Assembly (NCBI GenBank): GCA_026003475.1
Contig: BPHJ01000001.1
Location: 1,822,501 to 1,886,500 of the forward strand
Reading direction: 5' to 3'
Length of the DNA stretch: 64,000 nucleotides
Source: Candidatus Kapaibacterium sp.
GTDB lineage: Bacteria; Bacteroidota; Ignavibacteria; Kapaibacteriales; NICIL-2
Shown: piece by piece, positions 29,201-36,002 of the stretch
How positions within the stretch are numbered: the first letter of the stretch is position 1
Layout of the letters: each line of letters starts with the position of its first letter
Notes under the pieces: generated by a model
What the model was told of the DNA's origin: nothing
Databases searched by the model: none
What the model saw: the letters and a program-made list of their open reading frames with translations, nothing else
Made by a program: the position numbers and the translations under genes

Positions 29201-31636
29201 TTGGTTGAGCGTTTCGCATACAGAAACGGTATTGGAAAACGCGCCGCCTTCGCCGGTTGTCGAAAACTGCGGCGCGTTGGGGACGATGAGGTCACACCAT
29301 TTATTCAGGAACCCATCAGCAAGGCCGCCACCGTAGGTTGTCTGTGCTCCACTACCGGTGGTAACATTCCCAGCACCGGCTGCTGCTCCCCCAATAAAGA
29401 CATTCCGCTGATTATCCACGGCGATGCCGAGCGCTCCGTCGTTTGCGGTGGAGCCAAACATTGCCGAGTACTCCACCGCTGGTGTTGTGCGGTTGATGCG
29501 GCTCCAGACCGCATCATAAGCGCCTTGATTCGTGTTGAAGGACGCGTCGAAGTTATAAGTAGCAAAGTCACCGCTGCTGCCAGCAGTTTGTCCCGCAACG
29601 AAAATTTTACCACCAGTGCCATTGGCATCGGTATTGGGAGCAACAAACGACACGTTATTATCATCCACAGCGACGCTGGTCAGGTAATCGTCGGCTGTCG
29701 AACCCCAGTAGCTCCCCCAATCCCGATTCATCGTCGTACCGCTCACAGTCAACCGCGCTACGAAGCCATCATCGGAAGCAGTACTGTTGGTGCCATTATT
29801 GAGTACAGTGTTGAACCCTGTTGTGCTGGCGATGAGGTTGCCAGTCGTATTGACTGAGTTCGTGCGCCCAACCGCAATCACTCCATCGCTGATGGGATCG
29901 TGCGCAACGCCAAGGACGCGGTCATTTTGTACGGCACCGTAGTAGGTTGCTGCCGTCCGCCCACCGCTGCTCGTGATGAGGGCAACAAAGCCGTCGTAGT
30001 TTGCCGCACCAGTGGTTGAGCCCGATCCGTTATTGTTGACAACGGTATTGAACGATCCGATTGTTGCGATTGCTTGGTTTGTATTGGGAGAATTTGTATA
30101 GCCGCCAACCCAGACATCGCCCGTGGTACCACGCGGGGAAAGGCTGGTAACATACGTTTCTTGCGTATTGGGGTTTCCAGTGTTGTTCCCATAGTAGGTA
30201 AGCCATGTGATCCCGTTGAGCGCGGTTGCCGGCACGCGTGCGATCATGCCACAGTAGAGACCGTTGTACGTTGTCTGGAATACACCCGTCGTTGCCAAGC
30301 CTGTGCTGGCAGTATGGCCCCCAACCGTGAGGTTCGTCCCATCGTAGGCAACGGCGAGCAAATAGTCGTCGGCAGCTCCGCCGATGTAGCGAGCTGCTTG
30401 CGGCGTTCCGCCCGAATTGAAGCGGGCCACGAAGCCATCCACATCGCCATTTTGCGTGTTGGTGAAGACACCTGTCCATGCTGTCGAACGCGTCTGCCCG
30501 ACGATCCAGACTTGCCCACTCCCATCGGCGGCGATCCCATAGGCGCGGTCGTCGTTGGCACCGCCAAAGTAGGTCGAATAGGTGCGCGCACCGCCGTACT
30601 GGTAGGCAGCCACAAAGGCATCATAGGCACCGCCACCGTAGGTGCCCTGCGATGCCGATAGGAGCGGGAACGTACCCCCTGCAGTGAAGCCACAAACGTA
30701 AATGTAGGGAGCGTTCGATGCTGGGTTGAAGCTTCGCTGCGTGGCAACACCGGTTATTTGGTCCTCTACACTACCGCCATGGAGCGTACCCCAGTCACGG
30801 TTGGGGTCAATCACCAGTGTTTGGGTGCGATCGTAGGTGGGGACGTCGAAGGTGACTGTTTCACCCTCGACGCGAAAACGGACCGCAATCTCGGTTTGGT
30901 TACCCTCGGCAGTCCGCACAAACGAGTAGGGTGCATCTTCGGTCAGCGCACCCAGTCCTGTTTCGATACGGTAGCCGCCATCGGTGGTTGCCGTAAGGGA
31001 GCGCGCGCCACTGTAACGCAAACGAATCATGCTCGGATCACCACCGGGACGGACGATGAACTCTGCCTTCATCCCCTTGCCGCGGGCTTTGAGTACCAGG
31101 TCAATGTTGGGATAGACGTTTTCGTACACAATCGTCGAGAAGCTCCGCACACCGGTGATGCCGTCCGGGCCTGCCGACGCAGTAAAGAAATTGGTGACTC
31201 CCGGCAGCAGACCTTCGGCGCGGAGGTTGAGGTTCTTGTTCGCACCGACCAATTCCATATCCACCCGTTCGGTGCGGATGCGGGTTTGGTCCAGTTCCTT
31301 CGAGGAGACACCTTTCCCCGGTTCGAACCGTGCACCCGGACCTTCGACGGTGAAGAACACGTGTGCAATGCGGTCGGGCATGAAGAAGAGCTTTGCCCCG
31401 TTCGAGTGTGCCGTAAAGCGCACCGCCTCGACGGGCCGCCCCTGGTCATCGGTCACCTGACCTTTGTTTTCGAGGAACTCCAATCCCTGCGCCTGGGCAA
31501 GATGGCTTGGCATTTTCTGATCGCGAGCTGTGCTCGACGATCCTGTTGCCGTCTGCGCCACGAGCGCCAGACTCCCAACCAGCAAAAACACAAAAGCTGT
31601 TGCTACCCGTGTAGCAATACGGGACACTCCGTTCAT
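17273..31636 (-). CDS. Giant T9SS-exported surface protein with SBBP and PKD/Ig-like repeats
   Basis: A predicted 4787-residue secreted protein. Residues 1-28 are a signal peptide. Residues about 50-280 form the N-terminal domain seen in Bacteroidota SBBP proteins (LEFLENKGQV, then VYPNIDLVLKARGKGMKAEF). Residues about 284-785 hold SBBP beta-propeller repeats (YFGGANDDRAYGIA-type units). Residues about 790-4690 are PKD/Ig-like repeats of 75-95 residues; I count about 31 in the C-terminal part, with a typical unit reading ISGPTxVCxGQ..Y.W...G..TVTETNxxGC. Residues about 4705-4787 are a T9SS type A sorting domain (FMPNPTSGELRIVF...). The start at 31636 is supported by GGAGG 4 nt upstream and the signal peptide; the frame stays open to 32038, but that part is not protein-like. 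A role in adhesion or matrix is inferred. Confidence 0.9.
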   Translation of the reverse strand: MNGVSRIATRVATAFVFLLVGSLALVAQTATGSSSTARDQKMPSHLAQAQGLEFLENKGQVTDDQGRPVEAVRFTAHSNGAKLFFMPDRIAHVFFTVEGPGARFEPGKGVSSKELDQTRIRTERVDMELVGANKNLNLRAEGLLPGVTNFFTASAGPDGITGVRSFSTIVYENVYPNIDLVLKARGKGMKAEFIVRPGGDPSMIRLRYSGARSLTATTDGGYRIETGLGALTEDAPYSFVRTAEGNQTEIAVRFRVEGETVTFDVPTYDRTQTLVIDPNRDWGTLHGGSVEDQITGVATQRSFNPASNAPYIYVCGFTAGGTFPLLSASQGTYGGGAYDAFVAAYQYGGARTYSTYFGGANDDRAYGIAADGSGQVWIVGQTRSTAWTGVFTNTQNGDVDGFVARFNSGGTPQAARYIGGAADDYLLAVAYDGTNLTVGGHTASTGLATTGVFQTTYNGLYCGMIARVPATALNGITWLTYYGNNTGNPNTQETYVTSLSPRGTTGDVWVGGYTNSPNTNQAIATIGSFNTVVNNNGSGSTTGAANYDGFVALITSSGGRTAATYYGAVQNDRVLGVAHDPISDGVIAVGRTNSVNTTGNLIASTTGFNTVLNNGTNSTASDDGFVARLTVSGTTMNRDWGSYWGSTADDYLTSVAVDDNNVSFVAPNTDANGTGGKIFVAGQTAGSSGDFATYNFDASFNTNQGAYDAVWSRINRTTPAVEYSAMFGSTANDGALGIAVDNQRNVFIGGAAAGAGNVTTGSGAQTTYGGGLADGFLNKWCDLIVPNAPQFSTTGEGGAFSNTVSVCETLNQTATGFVTSAGAYPNVAGGTTSGSCPLSAVQTLTVRLTNAVQGVQYRLENTTSSNFLNLTPGTGTSAVTANTVVATQDGTVYVSIAASALPTSGTYDLRWVAYTQTVGSSCQENGITQNSALTVNALPANDAISQSSPGTDNNGAAAPGSTFNFYVCGGSTNNFTVTGGAGLTYNWCVMQNGTITTAPTVANANTQTVSITPNTTAAQRDTLYLRVRLTNTNGCAIEYQAALYVLPVVSIQNGVANEAVNANANPTALCVNSAGTVTAPPTYSFQDSGPHSLVNTYGNATNPGNGATGGDLVTAVTQAYAWTATPAGQITGVTFSSPSSANGGTVSATIGTFSSMANPQPINFTLQESYTGGGINGCSRTTPNYTVNFYPQPTVAVTPSPAGPVCEGTSVTFTISVTPSSVSSGTITLTLNAGSQTGATVTASTGLNPAWTSGTTYSGNFINSTITVTVNPGTVTAAYDAQGSISLTVNSLTNGASPVSCPLASAVTSAAVTITQNPDPITSFQQARANTANTPNYGIGTPQGNHVPPTTAQSGTSFQACLYDNTNGFGQQYTYTIVNPNPATSPNDNDNYTWSVTGGGVTTVAGGGTQAGSTPPFWTVQYTSSGTKTFTVTQVNNQSPGTCQTQTNFTVNVNNLPTSPGTINWAQSNWCEGSTISFTYTAPSAGTATFPLTVQIYGENVDVAGPGGPTYSGSTFALINLSGVAAGTTYGPFTFTAGNVTGGTPPTWVDISLAVSIVDANGCGRWGPAGVGQLFRSVSTRIWDSPVAPVVSGPDPVCPNKITDPNAIINAAGIPIPGIYTYNVTNLASYPPGTTFQWRLLDNASTVRTAGTDYTITLVSTGGYNNNRADVRFGKNLDAVSDLTWQVSVTFPSSSGGCTLPFTNAMTNLTVDAETHPDVANQTVTNADPNAVASLSLPGLCSGQTAQYAADPTATLYTWVIDENGANNNSPTWASGGYPSPTIVGIFSNTATIDWPAFSDQPLRWPRIEAWVQNANGCVEGDTVTVYILPVPQAGPIVMVQDPSTPWPDSACVFNGENSHIRAFTVPKSNSYTIANVSWSFTNGLTAIYSYGTSPMPFAQPGANDTVRVQFNGTGWEHLDVTVTTTNGCSNTASLDFMVYPPPSPVISGPTSVCQGSTHTYTATPYVSNDTYIWEIIPSSGGTITPTTNQSVINITWSGSPNTTYTIRLTEVSPLGCTTRVIHSVTVNPNPTPSISGPTTICAGQNYVYTTQDNSPNNSYAWSFTGTNSANATFVSGQNTASATVTTANPGQFTLRVIETVVATSCTGSATYGPVTVVSSPTPSISRTTPAGPVGQACTGQTITYQTPASGNTYQWSVTGGGSIVGASTNNSVQIQWSATGTQTITLVETQGSCSTTVTQQVNVVAQPSPSISGNMAPCSGTDFSYTYQTANNAGSTYSWSLGTGVNAIGPTTNAAVTVYFSNSTLDQVSRSLSVTETNSANCSNSASLNVTVTSTPQPVITGTSTVCPGQSINYSLTGGSILPPSTTYNWSVTGGTITGANTANNVTIQWTTSGSQTITLVAANGSCSKTVTYNVTVQAAPQVFNVGTSTPTACSNVSNNVTITLSGSQTGVTYTINRSPGGSQGTIAGTGNPLSFTQTVSTAGTYQYTITADDGTCTSTMNGTATVVVSNPPSPTVSGPSPVCGNGSTATYSVTPVNGGSTYTWSVTGTGNTVQSQSGNQAVIVWNTAGSQTVSVTETDVNGCVGSGSLAVTVAAPPTVYNVSPSTASVCRPNSGMTTFNVQLSNSQTGVNYQVMLGSTPLGSAVAGTGSGINLPITIGTGGDITSTGTYTLTVRATATSGGCNGVPVMMNGSVALTVNPTPSPVVNGPTTVCSGQSYTYQTTNNSGSTYNWTVPTGWTITAGQGTAQITVTSGTAGGNITVTETVSSTGCSATSPALAVTVTTTPSPTISGSTTPCAGTTQTYTTAAGFTSYSWSISPASAGTIQSGGTTNSATIQWGNSAVSATVTVTVANGACTGQGTLAVNVQAAPTVYNVGTTTPNACSNVSNNVTITLSGSQTGVTYTINRSPGGSQGTIAGTGNPLSFTQTVSTAGTYGYTITATNGAGCTSTMNGTATVVVSDPPTATVSGPTSVCSGSSATFAATPTSGVTYAWSVSGSGNSVQSTTANQATILFGMTSGTATVTVVVTNSSGCTGTANQSVMVNALPLDRPVAISPSAICAAGSVGTNVTSATITVGGSASQSVEANTTYQLLQGSSVVATQTTGASPGNTVTFTVGSLSAGTYVYSVRAISSTTPACTTTMTQTVTLTVNPLPTPAISGPTSPCQGASVTYVTQNNTGSTYSWATSGVGFTPSGPTNTYQLNGTWTSTGSATVTVTETNSSGCGQTNSLNVNVQSAPSPTITASQSNPICGGQTVTFTASPAGASSYTWTVGSNGTLQSGQGTQSITVTWANTPSSYSSSVSVVVNVGGCTGSASYTVNVNPQATPNISGPASICSGQSGTYSTPLTTGRTYSWSTTATPPGMTPFSQSGVNLNSVTINWVNTSSSPFVATVQVVESAGGVCTGTATYNVTVNPLPSTAITGPTSVCQNQTVTYSHSPALTGHSFAWTVTNAQSWSGQGTGAITVTWGTTNGTVALTVTNTSTGCTANATNSPLSVTVNPNPTPTISGNVNPCAGSTETYSTQTGMTSYSWSITPASAGTIVGPSNQSSVNIQWSNTQVTATLTVQVNNSGCSGQQSVTINVQPKPTPAISGVSQTCPGVDRTFTTPYTAGNSYSWTVSYTPGYIVTGGSTTSNTITVRFNSPGASSATATLQVTETSPYGCQGTATQTVTVQPAPQPVITGNTNVCGYLAQYDGMPINNTETYVVSDANGINYSTANIVWTLPAGGGTFTGASSGTGVTTVTVQWDEPTAAATVGRQIAAQVTLGAPTNCSGQATSNVQVNWNPKPSISGPRAWCDNSVYTANSTSASQSGLATYSVQVPVTPVLPSGSSRSYNWTITPSSAGTIVSGQGTPSVQVSWTSNLANTPLNAVLSVTESINYLNASATPTNKFCGITDTFRVVINPIPKPVITSPDGGITGPNGQGPCGRSTYTYQVAADANSSYQWVVSGGTIVGASTGNTIQVTWNNVTTPTAGYVGVTQTFQSPATMCSTYVQQNVTIRVRPAPKVTGPAVLCQQTTNGTNVGTYTVQTVVAGNTYQWTAEPSSLVVSTSTSGAQNENFTVTWGGTSTTPLQARVIVLETDPVSGCASRDTLNVTLNPNPTPVITSSTGGLNPNGVCAGSTHIYATQLNAGNSYLWTVTGGTISGANTNNQVTVVWGSAGAGTITVREQVGAMFGSGCWTQVTANVTIQPLPNPVITGPATVCRYTQQSYAVQTPNASNTYQWTITNGQIVGASTNSSVTVLWYGVPSGTIAVTETTPPSQGSCSNTATLNVTINPKPAPVISGPPAPPVCVNSTQTYSTPLNTGNTYLWTVSGGTIGGAATSNTVTVTWTTVGNGTISVKETNTLGCDTTVSRTIPVNALPSVTITPSGPTVICNGQSVTLLATPGFVSYSWNTGETTPNITVTQSGTYVVTVVDQNGCSNNSNSISVTVQNVTPPQIQASGPTTFCQGSSVTLSITGTNIQGYAWSNGATTSSITVSTSGSYWCEVTYNNGCKARTDIIQVTVVPRPTVSITANGPTTFCEGGSVVLDAGAGFATYAWSNGTQTVGTNQTLTVTDSGSFTVTVTNDIGCSATSQPVTVTVYPKPAPQIQASGPTEFCEGGSVTLDAGAGYASYQWSNGAVTRTITVTTTGSYTVTVADQNNCSGTSQPVEVRVFNRPAKPSITQTGGTLTSSSAAEYQWYFNGQPISGATDRSYTLVRGRDQSGYYQVRIRDNNGCENISDSLYIDITPVEVAGENTSIQFMPNPTSGELRIVFGDGIGAERVQVIVRSLIGREMMTLELSSISGGTTKTLDLANLPNGVYLVEVILPDGTRTIGRVTKVD
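22951..23105 (-). repeat. Internal duplicated segment, copy A (within the giant gene)
   Basis: This stretch is almost identical at the DNA level to 24301-24455, exactly 1350 bp away, so the reading frame is kept (450 codons). Both encode the same run beginning ACSNVSNNVTITLSGSQTG, within a 54-residue identical stretch. Most differences are at third codon positions, pointing to a recent duplication or gene conversion between repeats. Confidence 0.8.
24301..24455 (-). repeat. Internal duplicated segment, copy B (within the giant gene)
   Basis: This is the partner of 22951-23105. The shared module continues on both sides with lower identity, so the duplicated unit is about one repeat domain (roughly 100 residues). 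Within it, GCCCGTGCCTGCGATGGTGC is identical in both copies. Confidence 0.8.
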
Positions 31637-32086
31637 TGTGCCTCCGGGAACAAAAGTGGAACAAGTTGACATTGACAAACAAGTGGTGTCGTCGTTATGA
31701 ACCGGTAGAGCAGTTTTCGGTAGCAAAGACTGTACCAACTCACCTGCAGATCGAGGATCTCCGCTCGAGGGAGAAAAGGGGAATCGGTCGCGACTGTTCA
31801 CGTAGTGCTCCGGTTTGTGGTACTTGGCCGTTGGCATGCATCGCACCGGGTTCTGCTGGCAGCGCGTGGTATGCATGCTGCTGCGGTGCGGTTGGCACTT
31901 GTTACCGTCGGCGGCAACGATGTGCCTGCATGCGCTGGGGGAATGCTCGCCACTTGTGCTGCAGCAAGTAGCGCCGCTTGCGATCGGCTGGGTGGGCACA
32001 CGTCCAAAGCGTGGCTCAGTAGTTGGCATAGCCTGCACTCCAATTGTGGATCAACTGATGCAAACCCCACCCACCCGACTGCGCGG

Positions 32087-32119
32087 CAAAAATACAACAC
32101 GCACGCTGCCCCTGCAAGA
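32087..32119 (-). promoter_or_regulatory. Leftward promoter upstream of the giant gene
   Basis: On the minus strand TTG (32119-32117), 22 nt, then TATTTTTG (32094-32087). The -7 element and the preceding GTGTTG match rRNA promoter P2 closely, suggesting strong expression. Confidence 0.45.
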
Positions 32120-32194
32120 CCAGCCTGCACACAAGCGGTGCAGCACCCGTCTTGCAGTACCCACACGTGCTTGGCGTTGCATTCCAACGCGGTG

Positions 32195-32225
32195 CGAAGA
32201 TACAACATCGGAGTGCTTCGTGCAA
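32195..32225 (-). promoter_or_regulatory. Second leftward promoter upstream of the giant gene
   Basis: On the minus strand TTG (32225-32223), 20 nt, then TATCTTCG (32202-32195), preceded by GTTG as in the other promoters of this window. It is tandem with the promoter at 32087. Confidence 0.4.
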
Positions 32226-32342
32226 GGTAATCGTTTGGTAGCACTGCTTTCGCCGAGAGCGACCATAGGAGGATACGCATACTGCCAGCGCGGTGCGCTG
32301 CCCTAATTTTGAGCACTGCAATTTTCCTCGTTTCAACTGCCG

Positions 32343-34403
32343 GTGAATGCTCTTCGGAAGGTTCTGTGGTGTGTCAGTTTCTTGACACTGCCTGTTTTTG
32401 TTGACACCACACTTGTGGCGCAGGCTCAACACATCATCGAAAATCGTGGACAGTGGGACGGGCGCATCGCGTTCGTGGTTAGTGGCGCCCGCGTAGCGGT
32501 GAGGGCCGATGGGGCTATTGTCTCGGCCACTGGCTCTCTGGAAGCGGCGGTGCCCGATTCGTGCACGGTTGTTGCACGCGGGCTTTGCCCAGCGGTGCTC
32601 CACTACTACACCGCAGCCGGTAGCGTCGAGGGTGTCCGCACCTTTTCCGCGCTGGAATGGCGGCGTGGCCAGCACGTGGTTGCAACGCTCCAGTGGGAAG
32701 GGCGCGCGTTGGTGTTCCAGCGAGTGGACGAGCCGTCTGGAGCGCCACGCACGCTTGCCACAGATGCCGAGTCACGACGGCCTGTTGCCACCAGCGCCAC
32801 CGGACCACGCATTGCTGCATGGGGCATAGGCGGAGGCTTCGTCGGATCCAGCGCCAGCGACTCGATCGCCCGCATGGCGATTCTGGACGGGAGCATTATC
32901 GTTGCTGGCTGGACCGATGCTGCTACCTTCCCCGGCAGCGGCAACGCTTCCAGTGGTGGGCGGGATGCGTTCGTTGCACGCCTGTCGGCTGACGGAACGC
33001 TCACGTGGGCAAGCCTCATTGGAGGATCGGGCAACGATGCTGCCGTGGCGCTGGCTGCCACGACCGACGCCATCGCGATCGGCGGACGAACAGAATCAAG
33101 CACCTTTCCCACCACCAGCGGTGTTGTCCAACCCAGCTACGGCGGCGGCACTACCGATGGCTTTGTTGCAACCTTCGATCCAGCAACAGGGACTAAGCGT
33201 GCAGCAAGCTTTATCGGGGGCAGCGGTGACGATGCTGTTACCGGCGTTGCGCTCGGCAACGGACCTCTTGCAGTGGCAGCAACGACCAATAGCACCAACC
33301 TACCCGCTACCGCGCACCAACAACAGCTTGGCGGTTTCGACGATGGGTATGTCGCCTTGCTAACACCGCAACTCTCCTCGCGCTTGTGGAGCACCTACTA
33401 CGGCGGACGTGGGTTCGATGCCGCCGCTGGCATCGCATTCCTCGGTGATGGCAGTGTTGTGATCGCTGGCACAACGGGCAGCCCGAACACCGGCCAGGCA
33501 ATTGCTGCTGGTATCGGCGAAGGCTCGGAACGCGCGACGTTGCCGGACGGCTTCCTTGCACGGCTTGACGCGCAAGGGCAGCGCCTGTGGGGACGCTACT
33601 ACGGCTCCGACGGACAAGACTCGATCACCAGCATTGCGGTGAGCAGCTCCGGACTTGTGCTGATTACCGGCATGACCAATGGCACCAACACCGCCAACAG
33701 CTACATCGCCACTGCCTCTGCAGCCCAAAATCAATTTGCCGGCGGGCAGTGGGATGGCTTTGTTGCTGTGCTCCGTCCCGATGGGACGCGCCTGTGGGGT
33801 TCGTACTACGGCGGCACGGGCTCGGATCGCTGCACTGCTGCCGCAATGGACGCCCAAGGCTACCTGCTGGTCACCGGCTGGACAACCTCGGCGGACTTTC
33901 CGCTTGCCCATAGCGACAACACCACGCTCGCCGGCGATGCCGATGCGTTCGTGGGCTTTTTCTCGACCGACGGCACGCGACGCATTGCCTCGCTCCTCTA
34001 CGGCGGCAGTGGGAGCGATCTGCCCTCGGGCATCGGCTGGCTTCCCGATAGCAGCATTGCTGTTGCAGGCTCCACGACCAGCGCAAGCTTTTCCCCGTTG
34101 AGCGGCTCCACCGCCGGTGCTCTCGATGGGTTCCTGCTCCGGTTGCAAAGCTTGGGGATACTGTCGGTCCCGTTCGGTGATGCATCGCTGGTGATTGCCC
34201 CATCTGGCGAGGCGCTATCGATCACGCTTCCTGAGCACTGTGCCCCTGCCGCGCTTTCGGTGTACACGCTGGGCGGCATCCTCATTGCCCGCGACCACAT
34301 CGGCGCTGGAGCGTATCGGCGGGCGCTCCCGATGGGTGTGTATGCCGTCGTGCTCGCCTGCTCCGATGGGAAGACCATCCGGCAACTGGTGATGGTGTGG
34401 TAG
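32343..34403 (+). CDS. SBBP-repeat surface protein, T9SS-exported
   Basis: A 686-residue exported protein with a signal peptide (about 1-28), then QHIIENRGQWDGRIAF, the same N-terminal domain signature as the giant protein's ENKGQV. From about residue 165 it has repeated SBBP units such as FIGGSGDDAVTGVAL and YYGGTGSDRCTAAAM, predicted to form a beta-propeller. The last 80 residues (LSVYTLGGILIARDHIGAG...GVYAVVLACSDGKTIRQLVMV) look like a T9SS C-terminal sorting domain, though more diverged than in the giant protein. The start is GTG at 32343 without an obvious ribosome site. It is divergent from, and probably paralogous to, the N-terminal part of the giant gene. Confidence 0.85.
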   Translation: MNALRKVLWCVSFLTLPVFVDTTLVAQAQHIIENRGQWDGRIAFVVSGARVAVRADGAIVSATGSLEAAVPDSCTVVARGLCPAVLHYYTAAGSVEGVRTFSALEWRRGQHVVATLQWEGRALVFQRVDEPSGAPRTLATDAESRRPVATSATGPRIAAWGIGGGFVGSSASDSIARMAILDGSIIVAGWTDAATFPGSGNASSGGRDAFVARLSADGTLTWASLIGGSGNDAAVALAATTDAIAIGGRTESSTFPTTSGVVQPSYGGGTTDGFVATFDPATGTKRAASFIGGSGDDAVTGVALGNGPLAVAATTNSTNLPATAHQQQLGGFDDGYVALLTPQLSSRLWSTYYGGRGFDAAAGIAFLGDGSVVIAGTTGSPNTGQAIAAGIGEGSERATLPDGFLARLDAQGQRLWGRYYGSDGQDSITSIAVSSSGLVLITGMTNGTNTANSYIATASAAQNQFAGGQWDGFVAVLRPDGTRLWGSYYGGTGSDRCTAAAMDAQGYLLVTGWTTSADFPLAHSDNTTLAGDADAFVGFFSTDGTRRIASLLYGGSGSDLPSGIGWLPDSSIAVAGSTTSASFSPLSGSTAGALDGFLLRLQSLGILSVPFGDASLVIAPSGEALSITLPEHCAPAALSVYTLGGILIARDHIGAGAYRRALPMGVYAVVLACSDGKTIRQLVMVW

Positions 34404-34417
34404 CGCGGGGGCGATTG

Positions 34418-34425
34418 TAATTTCG
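34418..34425 (+). promoter_or_regulatory. -7 promoter element upstream of comM
   Basis: TAATTTCG preceded by TTG, as in the other -7 elements of the window, 33 nt before the comM start. There is no clear -33 TTG. Confidence 0.3.
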
Positions 34426-34457
34426 ATGCCGTCTATCCACCTGCAGCAGGAGCAGCT

Positions 34458-36002
34458 ATGTATGCGCGGCTCTCGTCGGCATCGGTTGTCGGTATTTCGG
34501 CGTTCCTGGTCGAGGTCGAAACACATCTGGAACAGCAACTGCCGGGTTTTGCCGTCGTCGGACTGCCGGACTCAGCAGTCCGAGAATCGCGCGAACGGGT
34601 GGTGGCTGCGATCAAATCCAGCGGCTTTGCTTTTCCCCAGCGGAAGATCACGGTCAACTTAGCCCCTGCCGACATTCGCAAGGAGGGATCGGGCTTCGAT
34701 CTTCCCATCGCCATCGGGATACTTGCCGCCAGTGGCATGATCGGGCAGGAAGCACTCGATGGTGTGCTCATCATTGGCGAGTTGGCACTCGATGGAACAC
34801 TTCGTCCGATTCATGGCGCGCTCTCGATCGCCATAGAAGCAAGCGCGCGTGGCATGCGGCGCATGATCGTTCCCCGCGCCAACGCCGAAGAAGCAGCGCT
34901 GGCTGGTGCTGTGGAGGTTCTCGCTGCCGATTCCCTTGCCGAGGTTGTCTCGATTCTCACCGGTGAGCTGGCGCCCGAGCCGGTGCAGGTGGACTCCCAG
35001 GCATTGTTCGAACGCTACCAGAGCCATCACCAACCCGACTTTGCCGACGTCAAGGGACAAGAAGCCGTCAAGCGTGCGCTCGAGGTTGCCGCCGCCGGTG
35101 GGCACAACGTCATCATGATTGGTCCGCCGGGCTCGGGCAAGACCATGCTCGCGCGACGACTGCCGAGTATTCTGCCGCCGCTGTCCCTGGCGGAGGCGCT
35201 GGAGACAACCCGCATCCATTCGGTAGCGGGCATTCTGCCGCCGGGCCAACCACTGGTCACCGAACGCCCCTTCCGCGCTCCACACCACACCATCAGCGAC
35301 GCCGCACTCGTCGGCGGGGGAATGAGCACCATCCGTGCGGGCGAAATATCACTGGCGCACCATGGCGTGCTCTTCCTCGACGAATTGCCCGAGTTCGCGC
35401 GCAACGTCCTCGAAGTGCTCCGCCAACCACTCGAGGAACGCCGCATTACGATTTCCCGAACGAAGATGACCGTTGAGTATCCCTGCAACGTGATGCTCGT
35501 GTGTTCGATGAATCCTTGTCCGTGCGGCAACTTTGGCAATCCCAAGCACGAATGCACCTGCACACCCCAGCAGATTCAGCGCTACCTGGCGAAAATTTCC
35601 GGACCGCTGCTCGATCGGATTGACATTCACATCGAGGTGCAGCCAGTCGATCATCGGGAGCTGTCGGCAGCGCGTCGGGGGGAACCATCGGCGGTGATAC
35701 GCGAGCGCGTGGTTGCAGCGCGCCAGCGTCAACGTGAGCGCTTTCGCAGTGCCGATGGCATTTACAAGAACGCCGACATGGGATCCAAGCAATTGGAACA
35801 GTTCTGCGCTCTCGATGCCCAAGGGCGTGCCCTCTTGGATGCTGCCATGCAGCGGCTGGGACTCTCGGCGCGCGCCTACGATCGCATTCTCAAAGTTGCC
35901 CGAACCATTGCCGACCTCGATGGCAGCGACGCAATCAGTCCGGTCCATATCGGCGAGGCCATCCAGTACCGCAGCTTGGATCGGCAGTTCTGGAACGTCT
36001 AA
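34458..36002 (+). CDS. comM: YifB/ComM family Mg-chelatase-like AAA+ ATPase
   Basis: A 514-residue AAA+ protein. An N-terminal Lon-protease-like domain (about 1-170, GFAVVGLPDSAVRESRERV) is followed by the ATPase. The Walker A motif GPPGSGKTMLARRLPSILPP begins near residue 222, HHTISDAALVGGG and Walker B GVLFLDELPEF follow, and the C-terminal domain has ATP-sensor motifs and the Cys cluster in CSMNPCPCGNFG. ComM is a hexameric helicase that promotes branch migration during natural transformation. Whether this organism is transformable is not shown here. It ends convergently with phhB, overlapping by 4 nt. Confidence 0.93.
   Translation: MYARLSSASVVGISAFLVEVETHLEQQLPGFAVVGLPDSAVRESRERVVAAIKSSGFAFPQRKITVNLAPADIRKEGSGFDLPIAIGILAASGMIGQEALDGVLIIGELALDGTLRPIHGALSIAIEASARGMRRMIVPRANAEEAALAGAVEVLAADSLAEVVSILTGELAPEPVQVDSQALFERYQSHHQPDFADVKGQEAVKRALEVAAAGGHNVIMIGPPGSGKTMLARRLPSILPPLSLAEALETTRIHSVAGILPPGQPLVTERPFRAPHHTISDAALVGGGMSTIRAGEISLAHHGVLFLDELPEFARNVLEVLRQPLEERRITISRTKMTVEYPCNVMLVCSMNPCPCGNFGNPKHECTCTPQQIQRYLAKISGPLLDRIDIHIEVQPVDHRELSAARRGEPSAVIRERVVAARQRQRERFRSADGIYKNADMGSKQLEQFCALDAQGRALLDAAMQRLGLSARAYDRILKVARTIADLDGSDAISPVHIGEAIQYRSLDRQFWNV

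Larger units (their letters stand above)
31637..32342. other. 706-nt intergenic region between two divergent surface-protein genes
   Basis: No convincing gene was found here on either strand. It contains the GGAGG ribosome site of the giant gene (31645-31641) and two leftward Bacteroidota-type promoters at 32087-32119 and 32195-32225. Transcripts from these would have an untranslated leader of about 440-550 nt. The giant gene's frame has no stop for 134 codons upstream of its ATG, but the translation is Cys/His/Pro-rich and lacks a signal peptide. I see no known RNA family in the leader. Confidence 0.5.

Noticed and set aside
31637-32038. Upstream extension of the giant gene to an ATG at 32038
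   Set aside because: The extra 134 residues lack a signal peptide and are Cys/His/Pro-rich, while the ATG at 31636 has GGAGG and a clear signal sequence.
32016-32675. Minus-strand frame of 219 codons between the two surface-protein genes
   Set aside because: It overlaps the start of the 686-residue gene, has no recognisable domains and spans the promoter region.
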